Below are positions 8,197-17,751 of a stretch of 64,000 nt of DNA, piece by piece (position 1 is the first letter of the stretch; each line of letters starts with the position of its first letter). The position numbers and the translations under genes were made by a program. Below the pieces are notes generated by a model. The model was not told the origin of the DNA. It was given only the letters and a program-made list of their open reading frames with translations, and searched no databases. The DNA is from Avidesulfovibrio sp964369685 (GTDB taxonomy: Bacteria > Desulfobacterota > Desulfovibrionia > Desulfovibrionales > Desulfovibrionaceae), in NCBI GenBank assembly GCA_964369685.1, contig CAYJFB010000005.1, positions 1-64,000 of the forward strand, in the 5' to 3' direction.

Positions 8197-9252
8197 TTAT
8201 ACGGCAACAGTCTGTGTCACAGTGAGTTTTTGTTTAATAACGTGCAAATTATTCAAAAAAAGATCCAATAATATGGGGTCAAATTGTGTACCTCGACCGG
8301 CTTGCAGAATGCTGAGAGCTTCATCTTCTGAAAAACGTGGGCGATAGACTCTTTCAGAAATGAGTGCGGTATAGACATCGACGATGGAAACAATGCGTGC
8401 TTCTTCGGCAATGTTTTCGCCTTTCAATCCGTTGGGATATCCTGAACCGTCCCAATATTCGTGGTGACTTCTGGCGATCACTTCTCCCATACGAATGATT
8501 GGATTCTGTGAATCTTTGAGTAAGTTGGCACCGATTGAGGTATGCTCCTTAATGGCCACAAAATCTTCGGGAGTCAACGCTCCGGGTTTTCGTAGCACGT
8601 TGTCGGGAATACCGAGTTTGCCGATATCATGTAACGGTGCTGCACTTTTTAAAACGGTAAGGCGTTCTTCACCCCAACCGTGCAATTCACCGATGGCGGC
8701 ACTCAACAAGCCGATATGCCACACACTGCTTCCCGAATCGGGTTGTCCTTCACGAAATTCGAGTGCATTAAATAAGCGATTTACAATTTCATCTTGCGTT
8801 TCTTGGATGAGTGAGGTTTGGTAATTGACAATGCTTTGCAGGTTGTTATTGATTTGGCGTTGTGCGCGTTCGGCTTTGATAAAGCGGTTTCCGACCTGAA
8901 TACGCAATTGAAGTTCTGTGCCTTCAAAGGGTTTGACAATATAATCGTCTACACCGCCTTGAGAGAACCCTTCAATCATGTCGTTGAATTCATTGCGCGC
9001 AGTAAGCAAAATAATATAAATATATTGATTGTCTTTTGTGAGTTGGCGGACACGTTGCGCCAATTCAACACCATCCATATTGGGCATGCTCCAATCTGTA
9101 ATGAGCATATCAATATCTTGATTTTGTTCAACAATCACGTTAAGGGCTTCTTGCCCGTCACAGGTCTCAATCACGTCATGTCCCCACCTGCGGAGGTGAC
9201 CTGCCAAAACCACTCTACCCATTTGCTGATCTTCAGCTATGAGAATGCGCAT
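8197..9252 (-). CDS. Response regulator with HD-GYP domain
   Basis: The product should be a two-component output protein that degrades cyclic di-GMP. The receiver domain covers about residues 1-120 with the phospho-acceptor D53 in ITDWSMP. The HD-GYP domain follows at about 160-340. Its metal and substrate motifs are visible: LHDIGK, the HE/H pattern in ARSHHEYWDGSGYP, and DVYTAL. The signature reads GSGYP, so phosphodiesterase activity is plausible. Its partner histidine kinase is not adjacent. The small gene and ttcA follow on the same strand within 10 bases. Confidence 0.88.
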   Translation of the reverse strand: MRILIAEDQQMGRVVLAGHLRRWGHDVIETCDGQEALNVIVEQNQDIDMLITDWSMPNMDGVELAQRVRQLTKDNQYIYIILLTARNEFNDMIEGFSQGGVDDYIVKPFEGTELQLRIQVGNRFIKAERAQRQINNNLQSIVNYQTSLIQETQDEIVNRLFNALEFREGQPDSGSSVWHIGLLSAAIGELHGWGEERLTVLKSAAPLHDIGKLGIPDNVLRKPGALTPEDFVAIKEHTSIGANLLKDSQNPIIRMGEVIARSHHEYWDGSGYPNGLKGENIAEEARIVSIVDVYTALISERVYRPRFSEDEALSILQAGRGTQFDPILLDLFLNNLHVIKQKLTVTQTVAV

Positions 9253-9568
9253 AATACTCTCAACCTAGTACAAACGTTTCTATAAAAGCGCGGTTCTGTG
9301 GAGAACCCAAAAACCTTCGCCAGTATACTTATAATAATTCATTTTTCAAGAAAAGCGCGACGCATTTGTATTTTTTATTTTTTTCTTGACACAAAACGTT
9401 ATACACAACACCATAATACCATTTATTGCTGTTGTTTTTTAAGCAAGATAGCCCACGAGACAAAGTTCTTTTTGTCTCGTGGGAATAAAACAGCAAAAAA
9501 GTATAGCATATAAAACACATTATACAAAACGGATTTTATCTGCTCTGTTTTTTATCATGACATATATT
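9253..9568. other. Intergenic region with strong stem-loop
   Basis: No gene is supported here. A perfect 13-bp stem, CCCACGAGACAAA (9452-9464) with TTTGTCTCGTGGG (9471-9483), lies about 85 bases after the clpB stop. It lacks a T run on either strand, so it is either an unusual terminator or an mRNA-stabilising 3' structure. The rest is AT-rich. Confidence 0.6.
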
Positions 9569-12220
9569 TTAAAAGATTTTCATAGCACTGTTCGTCGGCG
9601 ATATCCAGCGGGTTGCATCTGTTGTTTTGATACCAAGGCGCAATCCGTCTTCTGAGCCGTCAACAACAACGTGTTCTCCTTCAAGAATATTGCCTGCAAT
9701 GAGCGCTTTTGCCAACGGGGTTTCCACATGATTTTGCAGATACCGTTTCAGCGGACGCGCCCCGTATAACGGGTTGTAGGCCTCTTTGGCAATGAAATCG
9801 TGCGCCGCTTCGGTCAGTGATATTTCAATTTTGCGTAATGCAAGACGTGCTTGCAAACGGCGCATTTGAATAGCTACAATATGGCCGAGTTGTGCTGCCA
9901 ACAGCGGATGGAACAGCACCGTTTCATCGACACGATTTAAAAATTCAGGACGAAATGCTCTGCGTAAATCTTGCATCACAGATTCTCGGACACCGTCTTG
10001 GAAGCGGCCTTCAGACGTGATTCCTTCCAGCAGTTGATGTGAACCGATGTTTGACGTCATGATCACCAAGGTGTTACGAAAATCAACGGTACGTCCTTGA
10101 CTGTCTGTCAGGCGTCCGTCATCCAAGAGTTGTAAAAGTGTATTGAACACATCGGGGTGTGCTTTTTCAATTTCATCAAACAGGACAACACTATACGGTT
10201 TACGGCGTACCGCTTCGGTGAGTTGCCCGCCTTCATCGTAGCCGACATATCCTGGAGGCGCACCGATCAAACGCGCGACCGAATGTTTTTCCATATATTC
10301 GCTCATGTCAAGGCGAACAATATTGTCTTCCGTGTCAAAGAGTGCTTCGGCCAAGGCCTTACACAATTCGGTTTTCCCAACACCCGAAGGCCCAAGAAAA
10401 AGAAATGACCCTTGCGGACGCGATGGATCAGACAGCCCCGCCCGAGTGCGCAACACCGCTGCAGAAACAGCAGAAACGGCATCGTCTTGACCAATCACGC
10501 GCTCATGCAATTTTTCAGGCAAGCGTAACAATTTTTCGCGCTCAGATTCTAACAATCGTGTGACGGGAATGCCCGTCCAGCGAGCAACAATGCCTGCAAT
10601 ATCATCGGGGCGGACTTCTTCTTTCAAAAGCCGCGCACTCTTATTTTCGTTTGATTCCGCGTTATTTAACTGTTGTTCCAAGTCAAACAGTGTGGAATAT
10701 TTCAATTCTGCGGCTTTATTCAAATCGTATGCCCGTTCGGCATCTTCGATGGCTTGTTTGGTTTGTTCAATGCGTTCTTTCAATGCACGCACGGCATTAA
10801 TCGCGTTTTTTTCTTGTTCCCATTGGCCTTTTAGCGCACTGCGTTCCATACCCAATTCGCGCAATTCGTTTTCTAAACGTTCCAAACGTTCGCGTGACGC
10901 GGGATCGCTCTCTTTGCGCAAGGCTTCACGTTCAATCTCAAGTTGCATCACTTTGCGATTGACCGCATCCAAATCGGAAGGCAACGAATCGATTTCAGTA
11001 CGAATCATTGCCGCTGCTTCGTCAATCAAGTCAATGGCTTTATCGGGCAGTTGACGGTCTGAGATGTACCGTGTCGAAAGCAAGACAGATTCGACAATCG
11101 CCGAATCGCTGATTCGTACACCGTGGTGGACTTCAAATTTATCTTTCAATCCTCGTAAAATGGAAATGGCGTCTTCAGGTGTCGGTTCATCGACCAGGAC
11201 AGGTTGAAAACGGCGTTCCAAGGCCGGATCTTTTTCAATATATTTACGATATTCATCGATCGTTGTTGCCCCGATACAATGGAGTTCGCCGCGTGCCAAC
11301 ATGGGTTTGAGGAGATTACCCGCATCCATGGCACCGTCACTTTTTCCTGCGCCAACGATGGTGTGTAATTCGTCAATAAAGAGAATGATGCGTCCTTCTG
11401 ATTTTTCAATTTCAGCCAACACCGCTTTTAAGCGTTCTTCAAATTCTCCGCGATATTTGGCACCGGCGATCAACGCACCCATATCTAAGGCAAAAATGGT
11501 TTTGCCCTTCAAACCTTCAGGCACGTCACCTTTGACAATGCGATAGGCAAGGCCTTCAACTATGGCTGTTTTACCGACACCGGCTTCACCGATCAATACA
11601 GGATTGTTTTTTGTGCGCCGTGCTAAAATGCGGATTACACGACGGATTTCATCGTCTCGTCCGATAACAGGATCAAGTTTTCCTTTTGTTGCCGCTTCGA
11701 CCAGATCACGCCCGTATTTTGTCAACGCCTCATAGCTTTCTTCGGGATTTGCCGAGGTCACGCGTTGTGAACCGCGAACAGCCAACATGGTGTCCTTAAA
11801 AGCTTGCTCTGACAACCGACATTCTTTGGCGGCCTGGCCCATACCTGTCGATTCGGGTTCACGCAACAACACCGCAAAAAGGTGTTCAACACTGATATAT
11901 TCATCACGCAATTGTTTGGCCAGCTTGTCGGCTTCGGCAAAGGCCTTTGAAACACGCGCAGTGATTGTTATCTTGTTCATCTCCGCGCCGGAGCCTTGAA
12001 CACTCGGTTTTTTCTTTAAAACGTCTTCCAAAGCCGCACGCACCACAAGAGGTTGGGTGCCCATGCGTTCCAAAACCCGACTGACAAAACCGTCCTCTTG
12101 CATCACCAGAGCCAAGGCAATATGTTCTGCATCAACGGATTGATGCCCTGCGCGTGCGGCAAGTCCTTGAGCATCGTTGATGGCTTCCTGTGATTTTTGT
12201 GTAAATTTGTTAATATCCAT
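9569..12220 (-). CDS. clpB: ClpB protein disaggregase
   Basis: ClpB is a hexameric Hsp100 ATPase that pulls aggregated proteins apart together with DnaK. The 883-residue product has the complete layout: the N-domain (about 1-145), NBD1 with Walker A GEAGVGKTA near 200, a long charged coiled-coil middle domain (about 405-525) and NBD2 with GPSGVGKTE near 605. The ATG at 12220 has GGAGAAGG in front, whereas an in-frame ATG 27 bases earlier does not. It is the last gene of a chaperone operon behind cbpA and cbpM. Confidence 0.95.
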   Translation of the reverse strand: MDINKFTQKSQEAINDAQGLAARAGHQSVDAEHIALALVMQEDGFVSRVLERMGTQPLVVRAALEDVLKKKPSVQGSGAEMNKITITARVSKAFAEADKLAKQLRDEYISVEHLFAVLLREPESTGMGQAAKECRLSEQAFKDTMLAVRGSQRVTSANPEESYEALTKYGRDLVEAATKGKLDPVIGRDDEIRRVIRILARRTKNNPVLIGEAGVGKTAIVEGLAYRIVKGDVPEGLKGKTIFALDMGALIAGAKYRGEFEERLKAVLAEIEKSEGRIILFIDELHTIVGAGKSDGAMDAGNLLKPMLARGELHCIGATTIDEYRKYIEKDPALERRFQPVLVDEPTPEDAISILRGLKDKFEVHHGVRISDSAIVESVLLSTRYISDRQLPDKAIDLIDEAAAMIRTEIDSLPSDLDAVNRKVMQLEIEREALRKESDPASRERLERLENELRELGMERSALKGQWEQEKNAINAVRALKERIEQTKQAIEDAERAYDLNKAAELKYSTLFDLEQQLNNAESNENKSARLLKEEVRPDDIAGIVARWTGIPVTRLLESEREKLLRLPEKLHERVIGQDDAVSAVSAAVLRTRAGLSDPSRPQGSFLFLGPSGVGKTELCKALAEALFDTEDNIVRLDMSEYMEKHSVARLIGAPPGYVGYDEGGQLTEAVRRKPYSVVLFDEIEKAHPDVFNTLLQLLDDGRLTDSQGRTVDFRNTLVIMTSNIGSHQLLEGITSEGRFQDGVRESVMQDLRRAFRPEFLNRVDETVLFHPLLAAQLGHIVAIQMRRLQARLALRKIEISLTEAAHDFIAKEAYNPLYGARPLKRYLQNHVETPLAKALIAGNILEGEHVVVDGSEDGLRLGIKTTDATRWISPTNSAMKIF

Positions 12221-12289
12221 AAAAACCTTCTCCACACCGTATGCCATGCTGAGAAAAACAAGATCTTTCTTTGCAGGCAGGCGGAATAA

Positions 12290-12604
12290 TTATTTTTTGA
12301 GCTTATTTTCAAGTTCTTCGATTCGTGACAACAAATCAACAATGATTGTGCCTCCAATCGTATGTAATTCAAAGTCATGGCACAAACGTTCAAGTTTACG
12401 TAAACGATATACGTCTGCCGCTTGAAATAACAATTCAGCCTCGGCTGTACGGGTGGGCACAAGCCAGCCCATTTCAAGCAATTCGTCAAGGCGGTGGGCA
12501 CTGACGCCGGACAGCTCAACAAATTCAGAACGAACAATCCATGTAGAGCGCGTGAGCATGTCTGAGCGTTCTTCCGTAATACACATGAGTGTTTTATTCG
12601 GCAT
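12290..12604 (-). CDS. cbpM: Chaperone modulator CbpM
   Basis: CbpM is a small MerR-like protein that binds and inhibits the J-domain protein CbpA. The 104-residue product has a helix-turn-helix-like first half (VELSGVSAHRLDELLEMGWL) and a helical C-terminal half ending in a short coiled coil. The ATG at 12604 overlaps the end of cbpA by 11 bases and has GAGGAAG before it, which points to translational coupling. The identification rests on sequence pattern and on position between cbpA and clpB. Confidence 0.85.
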   Translation of the reverse strand: MPNKTLMCITEERSDMLTRSTWIVRSEFVELSGVSAHRLDELLEMGWLVPTRTAEAELLFQAADVYRLRKLERLCHDFELHTIGGTIIVDLLSRIEELENKLKK

Positions 12605-13529
12605 GGTTTTCTTCCTCTTTTGGTTCAGCCAATTGGGCGAGTCCCGTCCATAGGGTTCGTTCTTCATCGGAAAGCTGTTGTGGAACGTCAATACCGATTT
12701 GTACCATTAAATCACCGCGCGTTTCGGCTTTTCCAAGCCCTTTCCCGCGCAGACGCATTTTGCGTCCGCTTCCCGATCCTGCGGGAATGGTAATGTTTAC
12801 CTCACCGTCCAATGTGGGAACACGGATTTTACCGCCCAAAACGGCTGTCCACGGGGATATTCTGGCTTCATAAATCAGATTTTGTTCTTCGACTGTAAAA
12901 GACGCATGTGGTGCAAAACGAATGCGTAAATATAAATCACCTGCACTTTGCGGCCCCGGATGTCCTTGTCCCGATAAACGCAATTTTGCCCCTTCTTTCA
13001 CTCCGGCAGGAATATTGATTTCAAGCGTACGGGGTTTGACACCACTGTGCAGTGTCACCGTTTGTTTTCCGCCTGTGACGGCCAGTTCCAGAGGAATGCT
13101 GACTTCTGTTTCTATATCGCGTCCACGCTGGGGGTGGCTGTATTGACCGAATATGTCTTGTTCGTGCTGGCGGCTCGTCGAAGAACCAAAAATGGTGTCA
13201 AAAACACTGCCAAAACCGGCGCTTTCAAAATCTTGAAAATTGAATGATTGGGCATTGCCAAAACCACCGAAACCGCCTGCATTGCGAAATTGAGACGCGT
13301 GTTCCCAATCTGAACCCAATTGATCATACATTTTACGTTTATCGGCATCTTTCAGCACTTCATAGGCTTCTGTGATTTCTTTAAAACGATCTTCGGCAAC
13401 CTTATCTCCGGGATTTAAATCCGGATGATATTTTTTTGCCAATTTTTTATATGCTTTGGCTATTTCGTCTTTATTTGCATCACGAGAGATTTCAAGTGTT
13501 TTATAGTAATCGTTTTGTTGTGGAGCCAT
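12594..13529 (-). CDS. cbpA: CbpA-type DnaJ co-chaperone
   Basis: This type II Hsp40 stimulates DnaK. The 311-residue product has an N-terminal J domain (about 5-75) with the essential HPD in KKYHPDLNPG, a Gly/Phe-rich linker (about 80-120) and two C-terminal beta domains. The cysteine-rich zinc domain of DnaJ is missing, which separates CbpA from DnaJ. ATG 13529 is preceded by GGGGGAATC; a longer frame exists upstream but lacks a ribosome site. No CIRCE element was found in the leader, and a sigma32 promoter was not convincing. Confidence 0.9.
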   Translation of the reverse strand: MAPQQNDYYKTLEISRDANKDEIAKAYKKLAKKYHPDLNPGDKVAEDRFKEITEAYEVLKDADKRKMYDQLGSDWEHASQFRNAGGFGGFGNAQSFNFQDFESAGFGSVFDTIFGSSTSRQHEQDIFGQYSHPQRGRDIETEVSIPLELAVTGGKQTVTLHSGVKPRTLEINIPAGVKEGAKLRLSGQGHPGPQSAGDLYLRIRFAPHASFTVEEQNLIYEARISPWTAVLGGKIRVPTLDGEVNITIPAGSGSGRKMRLRGKGLGKAETRGDLMVQIGIDVPQQLSDEERTLWTGLAQLAEPKEEENHAE

Positions 13530-13786
13530 GATTCCCCCTTTTCTGTACACGTCAACATTGTTGCATGTATGTATGTAAATCATTGCAAGAGACAGTCAAG
13601 AGAGTGAGGGCACGAAAACATGCTGATAAAGAATCAAAAATTTTCTAAGGTGAAAAGGCTACACCCTCTTGTTCTTTAAAAACAAAACGCCTATCATCAA
13701 GTCTCTGTGTTCTATGCTGTTTTTGGAGACAACGTTGTTTCTTTTATAAAATCATACACAATCACGAAAAAATTTAGGGGGCGCAG

Positions 13787-15148
13787 ATGCTAAACGGAAC
13801 AGTTTTACTTGTGCTTTTGGTACTTTCAATTGTGCTTTTGGTATTACTCATTGCTCGTTGGAAAGTACACGCTTTTCTTGCCTTACTGTTGATGGCTTTG
13901 GGGTTAGGTTTAGCAGCGGGTATGGCACCGTTAAAAGTGCTCGACACCATTCTTACAGGCTTTGGAAACTCAACAAAAGCCATCGGTATCGTTATTCTTT
14001 TGGGAACAATTATTGGCACGGTGCTTGACAAGAGCGGTGCTGCCCTCACGATGGCGGACGCGGTTTTGAAAAAAGTCGGGCCAAAGCGTCCTGCGTTGGC
14101 AATGAATATTATTGGTGCGGTTGTTTCCATTCCGGTTTTTTGTGATTCGGGCTTTGTCATTTTGTCATCGATCAACAAAACCTTGGCTCGACGTTCAGGG
14201 GTTTCCATGGTGACTATGGCTGTTGCTTTGGCGGCGGGCTTATATGCCACACACACGCTTGTGCCGCCGACACCGGGGCCCATTGCTGCCGCGGCAAACC
14301 TCAATGCCGATTTGGGATTGTTGATTCTTTTTGGTATTCTTGTTGCCATTCCTGTTGCGTTGGTTGGGTTGCTGTGGGGCTTGCTTGCCAAGTATGTTGC
14401 GCACAGCACGCTTGACGATACCGCAGAAAACGGTGAAGAATGGCTAAACATCGATCGTACAGCGCTTCCCGATGTGAAAAAAGCGTTTACGCCTATTGGG
14501 GTTCCGCTTGTTTTGATTGCCGTGCGTTCGCTTGTGAATTTTCCTGTTATTCTTGATCTTTTGGGTGGAAAAGAAGGCATTATCCCACAATTTTTCAATT
14601 TTATCGGCGATCCGGTTATTGCTTTATTGTTTGGTTTGTTGCTTTGTGTGCGTCTTGTCCCCACGCTGACTGAAGAAGTCACCATGAATTGGGTTGGGCA
14701 AGGCATTAAAGACGCCGCGCCCATTATTATGATCACGGCAGCAGGCGGTAGCTTTGGAGCCATCATTGCCGGAACAAACATCGGCACGTTTTTGGGTGAA
14801 ACCTTGGCACAATACAATCTTGGACTCTTTTTGCCTTTTATTTTGGCTGCGGCACTGAAAACGGCTCAAGGATCTTCGACTGTCGCGCTGATCACGGCAT
14901 CAACCATTGTGTATCCGCTTTTAGCGACGTTGGGTTTTGATTCTCCGACGGGTGCTGTGTTGGTAACGCTGGCTGTGGGGTGTGGTTCTATGGTTATTTC
15001 CCATGCAAATGACTCATATTTTTGGGTTGTGTCACAGTTTTCCGGTTTTGATTTGAAAAACGCTTATAAGGCGCACAGTATGGCGTCTTTGGTTATGGGC
15101 TTTACGGGATTGGGTTGTGTTTGGCTTTTATCACAGCTTTTTATTTAA
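13787..15148 (+). CDS. GntP-family proton/carboxylate symporter
   Basis: The 453-residue product is almost wholly hydrophobic with about 12 membrane spans. It carries the GntP-family hallmarks PVFCDSGFVIL, THTLVPPTPGP and the late GCGSMVISHANDSYFW. Family members import gluconate, glycerate, idonate or similar hydroxy acids. AGGGGGC precedes the ATG. The neighbouring genes give no catabolic enzyme for a sugar acid, so the substrate cannot be told. Confidence 0.88.
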   Translation: MLNGTVLLVLLVLSIVLLVLLIARWKVHAFLALLLMALGLGLAAGMAPLKVLDTILTGFGNSTKAIGIVILLGTIIGTVLDKSGAALTMADAVLKKVGPKRPALAMNIIGAVVSIPVFCDSGFVILSSINKTLARRSGVSMVTMAVALAAGLYATHTLVPPTPGPIAAAANLNADLGLLILFGILVAIPVALVGLLWGLLAKYVAHSTLDDTAENGEEWLNIDRTALPDVKKAFTPIGVPLVLIAVRSLVNFPVILDLLGGKEGIIPQFFNFIGDPVIALLFGLLLCVRLVPTLTEEVTMNWVGQGIKDAAPIIMITAAGGSFGAIIAGTNIGTFLGETLAQYNLGLFLPFILAAALKTAQGSSTVALITASTIVYPLLATLGFDSPTGAVLVTLAVGCGSMVISHANDSYFWVVSQFSGFDLKNAYKAHSMASLVMGFTGLGCVWLLSQLFI

Positions 15149-15182
15149 TCTTATCATTTTTTGAAGAGGATATCTTGTTTTT

Positions 15183-15749
15183 ATGAATAAAGACGACCCC
15201 AAAAAACCACATCCAGCAAAGGCATATTTCTACAACACCGTGCAGGAACAACATATACAGCTGATTAAACAAACACTTTGGATTTGGCTTGCCAGTGCAA
15301 CGGCTGTTTTTTTGATGTCTGTGTTGGAAGATTTGCTTCAAAAATATTTTGCGAACCCTTTGTTGATAGCCTCATTCGGTGCGTCTGTGGTGTTGCTTTT
15401 TGCGACACCGCAGAGCCCAATGGCGCGTCCAAAGAACATCATTTTTGGCTATACCTTTTCGGGATTGATCGGCGTTGTGGCTTTTCAATTTTTGGGGGAG
15501 TATCCGCTGATTGCGTCCAGTGTGGCAGTGGCAACGGCAATCACCGTAATGCAAGTGACGGATACGTTGCATGCCCCCGGTGGGGCTACAGCTTTGATTG
15601 CGGTGACAGGAGGGGAGCACATCCACGCATTGGGGTATTGGTATGTACTGATGCCGTGTGCAGCGGGTGCGCTTTTGTTGCTCCTTTTGTCTGTCTTTAT
15701 CAATAAATATGCCCATCGCAGTACATTTAAAGGCAAAATCTTTAGATAG
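15183..15749 (+). CDS. HPP-family membrane protein
   Basis: The 188-residue product has four or five membrane spans and the family motif region LHAPGGATALIA, which corresponds to the HPP signature of this family. Some HPP proteins have been linked to nitrite transport in plastids and cyanobacteria, but function in other bacteria is unknown. It starts 35 bases after the GntP gene and may share its transcript. A short G-rich hairpin with following T residues near 15763-15795 could end the unit. Confidence 0.75.
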   Translation: MNKDDPKKPHPAKAYFYNTVQEQHIQLIKQTLWIWLASATAVFLMSVLEDLLQKYFANPLLIASFGASVVLLFATPQSPMARPKNIIFGYTFSGLIGVVAFQFLGEYPLIASSVAVATAITVMQVTDTLHAPGGATALIAVTGGEHIHALGYWYVLMPCAAGALLLLLLSVFINKYAHRSTFKGKIFR

Positions 15750-15880
15750 TGTCGAGTTTATCAGGGAGGGATAGTCCCCGGAGGCTGTTTTTACATAAAA
15801 TATTTTGAGTGCTGTTCATGATTACTTGTATTACATTTTAGGTAAAAAGACGTGAACGATGCTTCTCAAAGCAACTTAGA

Positions 15881-15957
15881 CGGCGGCAGGTTTCAGTGCG
15901 CAGCAATGAAGCCTGCCGCAGAATCAAGGGGGTTTGGGGGGGATTATCCCCCCCAAA
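15881..15957 (-). repeat. Two-hairpin 3' element, copy A
   Basis: Read from the end of the maa-type gene on the minus strand: G7-ATAAT-C7 (15936-15954), then AAACCCCCTTGATTCTG, then a stem of 12 pairs with one mismatch (15884-15895 with 15907-15918). It begins 1-2 bases after the TAA. The G/C hairpin and linker are shared with copies at 21040, 46817 and 61058, while the long-stem sequence is different. Confidence 0.7.
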
Positions 15958-15958
15958 T

Positions 15959-16549
15959 TTATAATGACGGTAAAGTGCGCACAACGCGTGCTGGCGACCC
16001 CATAGCCAATGAATTTGAAGGAATGTTTTTTGTGACCACACTTCCTGCAGCTATAGTCACGTTGTCACCAATCGTGATACCGGGCAATACAACAACACTG
16101 CCGCCAATCCAACAAGAACGTCCGATTGTTATGGGGGCGGATGTGCCCAAGGCGTATGGGAACGGACTTGTTGAATCGGCATTGAATCTGTCTTGTGCCG
16201 CTACAGGATGTCCTACGGCATACAATTGTACATTGGGGCCAATCAACGTAAAATCACCGATTGTGATATAATTACAATCTAAAAAAACACAATTCATATT
16301 GATCTCAACACCATTACCAAGCCGAATAAAAGCACCGTAATCAACGTGAAACGGTGTAGCAATCAGCACATGTTCACCAACCTCCCCCAAGACTTCACGC
16401 AACAGACGCTGTTGAGCGACATGGTCTCGAACGTCAAGTGTATTATATTCACGAATCAAATGTTTGCCTTTCAATTGCAATGCTTGCAATGTTTTATCGC
16501 CTGCATCATAGGGTAAACCCGCAAGCATTTTTTCTTGTTCTGTGTTCAT
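15959..16549 (-). CDS. maa: Maltose/galactoside O-acetyltransferase family
   Basis: The 196-residue product is a left-handed beta-helix acetyltransferase of the Maa/LacA group, using acetyl-CoA to modify sugars. It has the N-terminal helical Mac domain (EKMLAGLPYDAGD) and hexapeptide repeats through the C-terminal half. The likely catalytic histidine lies in YAVGHPV. GAGGAAAC precedes the ATG. The substrate cannot be assigned. The stop codon is followed directly by repeat copy A. Confidence 0.82.
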   Translation of the reverse strand: MNTEQEKMLAGLPYDAGDKTLQALQLKGKHLIREYNTLDVRDHVAQQRLLREVLGEVGEHVLIATPFHVDYGAFIRLGNGVEINMNCVFLDCNYITIGDFTLIGPNVQLYAVGHPVAAQDRFNADSTSPFPYALGTSAPITIGRSCWIGGSVVVLPGITIGDNVTIAAGSVVTKNIPSNSLAMGSPARVVRTLPSL

Positions 16550-16953
16550 GTTTCCTCCTCAAAGTCTTTGGTGGCCTGACGTAATGGGTGCATTCATAGA
16601 GATTGTGAGTTAAACGGTATGCGTACTTGATACAGAAAATCAAAATCATATTATGAAACATATGAAAAGTATAAAATGGAACAACTAACAAGCCATATAA
16701 CACAGCGCACCTGTAAAAAAAATACGCAGATGTATTGTTTTTACACACTGCACGTCGTAGAATCAATGCTTGAAAAAGGTAACTGTTTTAAAAACATATT
16801 GATATTGCTTTTATCATATTTTTTATGGTGTAAAAATTGCATAAAATTGACGTCTGTCTGAAAATGAGGCACATATAACCGTGTTTTTCAGATAAGACGT
16901 TTGTTTTTTTTATATTTATCCATATATTACGTTGTTAAGGAGATGAACATATC
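16550..16953. other. 404-base intergenic region with a terminator-like leader
   Basis: This AT-rich stretch lies between the divergent maa-type and TPR genes. The only clear structure is the hairpin plus T run at 16850-16911. Open frames in it have no ribosome sites and look random. A small RNA ending at that hairpin, or a leader attenuator for the TPR gene, is possible. Confidence 0.4.
16850..16911 (+). terminator. Intrinsic terminator 40 bases before the TPR gene
   Basis: ACGTCTGTCTGAAAA (16850-16864) pairs with TTTTCAGATAAGACGT (16885-16900) apart from a small internal mismatch, and TTTGTTTTTTTT follows. It faces the TPR gene and ends about 40 bases before its ATG. It would stop either a short leader RNA or an independent small RNA. 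Confidence 0.6.
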
Positions 16954-17637
16954 ATGGCGCGCAAGCTTCGTACTGCCAAGGCACATCGCAAATCTGTTTC
17001 ACAAACTCAAGTCCCTTCGTTTCAGCAACAAAAAAGCGCAAAACAACGCCCCTCTCAAACATCGTCAAAACAATCAGGTAATAAAAACACATTGCTTTTG
17101 GCCATGGTTTTGACTCTTGGGCTTGGTATTGTTTTTAGCGTTGCTTTTTCCAATCAAGGGAGTGTTGTTTCCAAATCCCCTGTGGGCAGTTCTGCAACTT
17201 CGGGAAATTTTGTTGAGGATCGTTTTGCGGGACGTATTGAACAGTTGCAAAACCGTGTTGTTGCAAAACCTGACGATGTGCAGGCATGGATTGAGCTCGG
17301 TAATCTTTATTTTGATTCGCAACGCTCGCAAGAAGCCGCCACCGCCTATGAACGCGCTCTTGCTATTCGTCCCGATAACGCCAATGTTTTGACTGATCTC
17401 GGCGTCATGTATCGTCGCTTGGGACAATATGAAAAAGCGCTGGAGCAGTTTGCAAAGGCACAACGCATTAATCCACGACACCAAACCTCCTTTTTCAATA
17501 CAGGTATTGTTTTGTACTATGACTTGGGAAGAACGGCAGAAGCCCGCGTGGCCTGGGAACGCGTTGTGGAAATCAATCCAAACGCCACAACCCCCAACGG
17601 CAAACTTGTCAAAACGCTGTTACAAGAGCTTCAATAA
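16954..17637 (+). CDS. Membrane-anchored TPR protein
   Basis: The 227-residue product has a basic, Gln/Ser-rich start of about 45 residues, one membrane span (about 48-66) and at least three tetratricopeptide repeats (about 95-200; for example AWIELGNLYFDSQRSQEAATAYERAL). TPR proteins of this form serve as scaffolds in cytochrome c maturation, cell-wall or secretion complexes. AAGGAGATG lies before the ATG. The RND permease gene follows after 114 bases; no partner is otherwise indicated. Confidence 0.75.
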   Translation: MARKLRTAKAHRKSVSQTQVPSFQQQKSAKQRPSQTSSKQSGNKNTLLLAMVLTLGLGIVFSVAFSNQGSVVSKSPVGSSATSGNFVEDRFAGRIEQLQNRVVAKPDDVQAWIELGNLYFDSQRSQEAATAYERALAIRPDNANVLTDLGVMYRRLGQYEKALEQFAKAQRINPRHQTSFFNTGIVLYYDLGRTAEARVAWERVVEINPNATTPNGKLVKTLLQELQ

Positions 17638-17751
17638 AAATCATTCATGATTTTGATTCTCCCATATATAAAATTAAAAAGGCACCATTGATATAGCGGT
17701 GTGTTCTCTTTCACAGGTGATTCTTTCTGCAGATATTAAGGAAATTCAAGT

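Noticed and set aside
13530..13786. CIRCE or sigma32 heat-shock signal before cbpA
   Set aside because: No TTAGCACTC inverted repeat and no convincing CTTGAAA/CCCCAT pair was found.
16676..16861. 61-codon frame before the TPR gene
   Set aside because: No ribosome site and random-looking composition in an AT-rich region.
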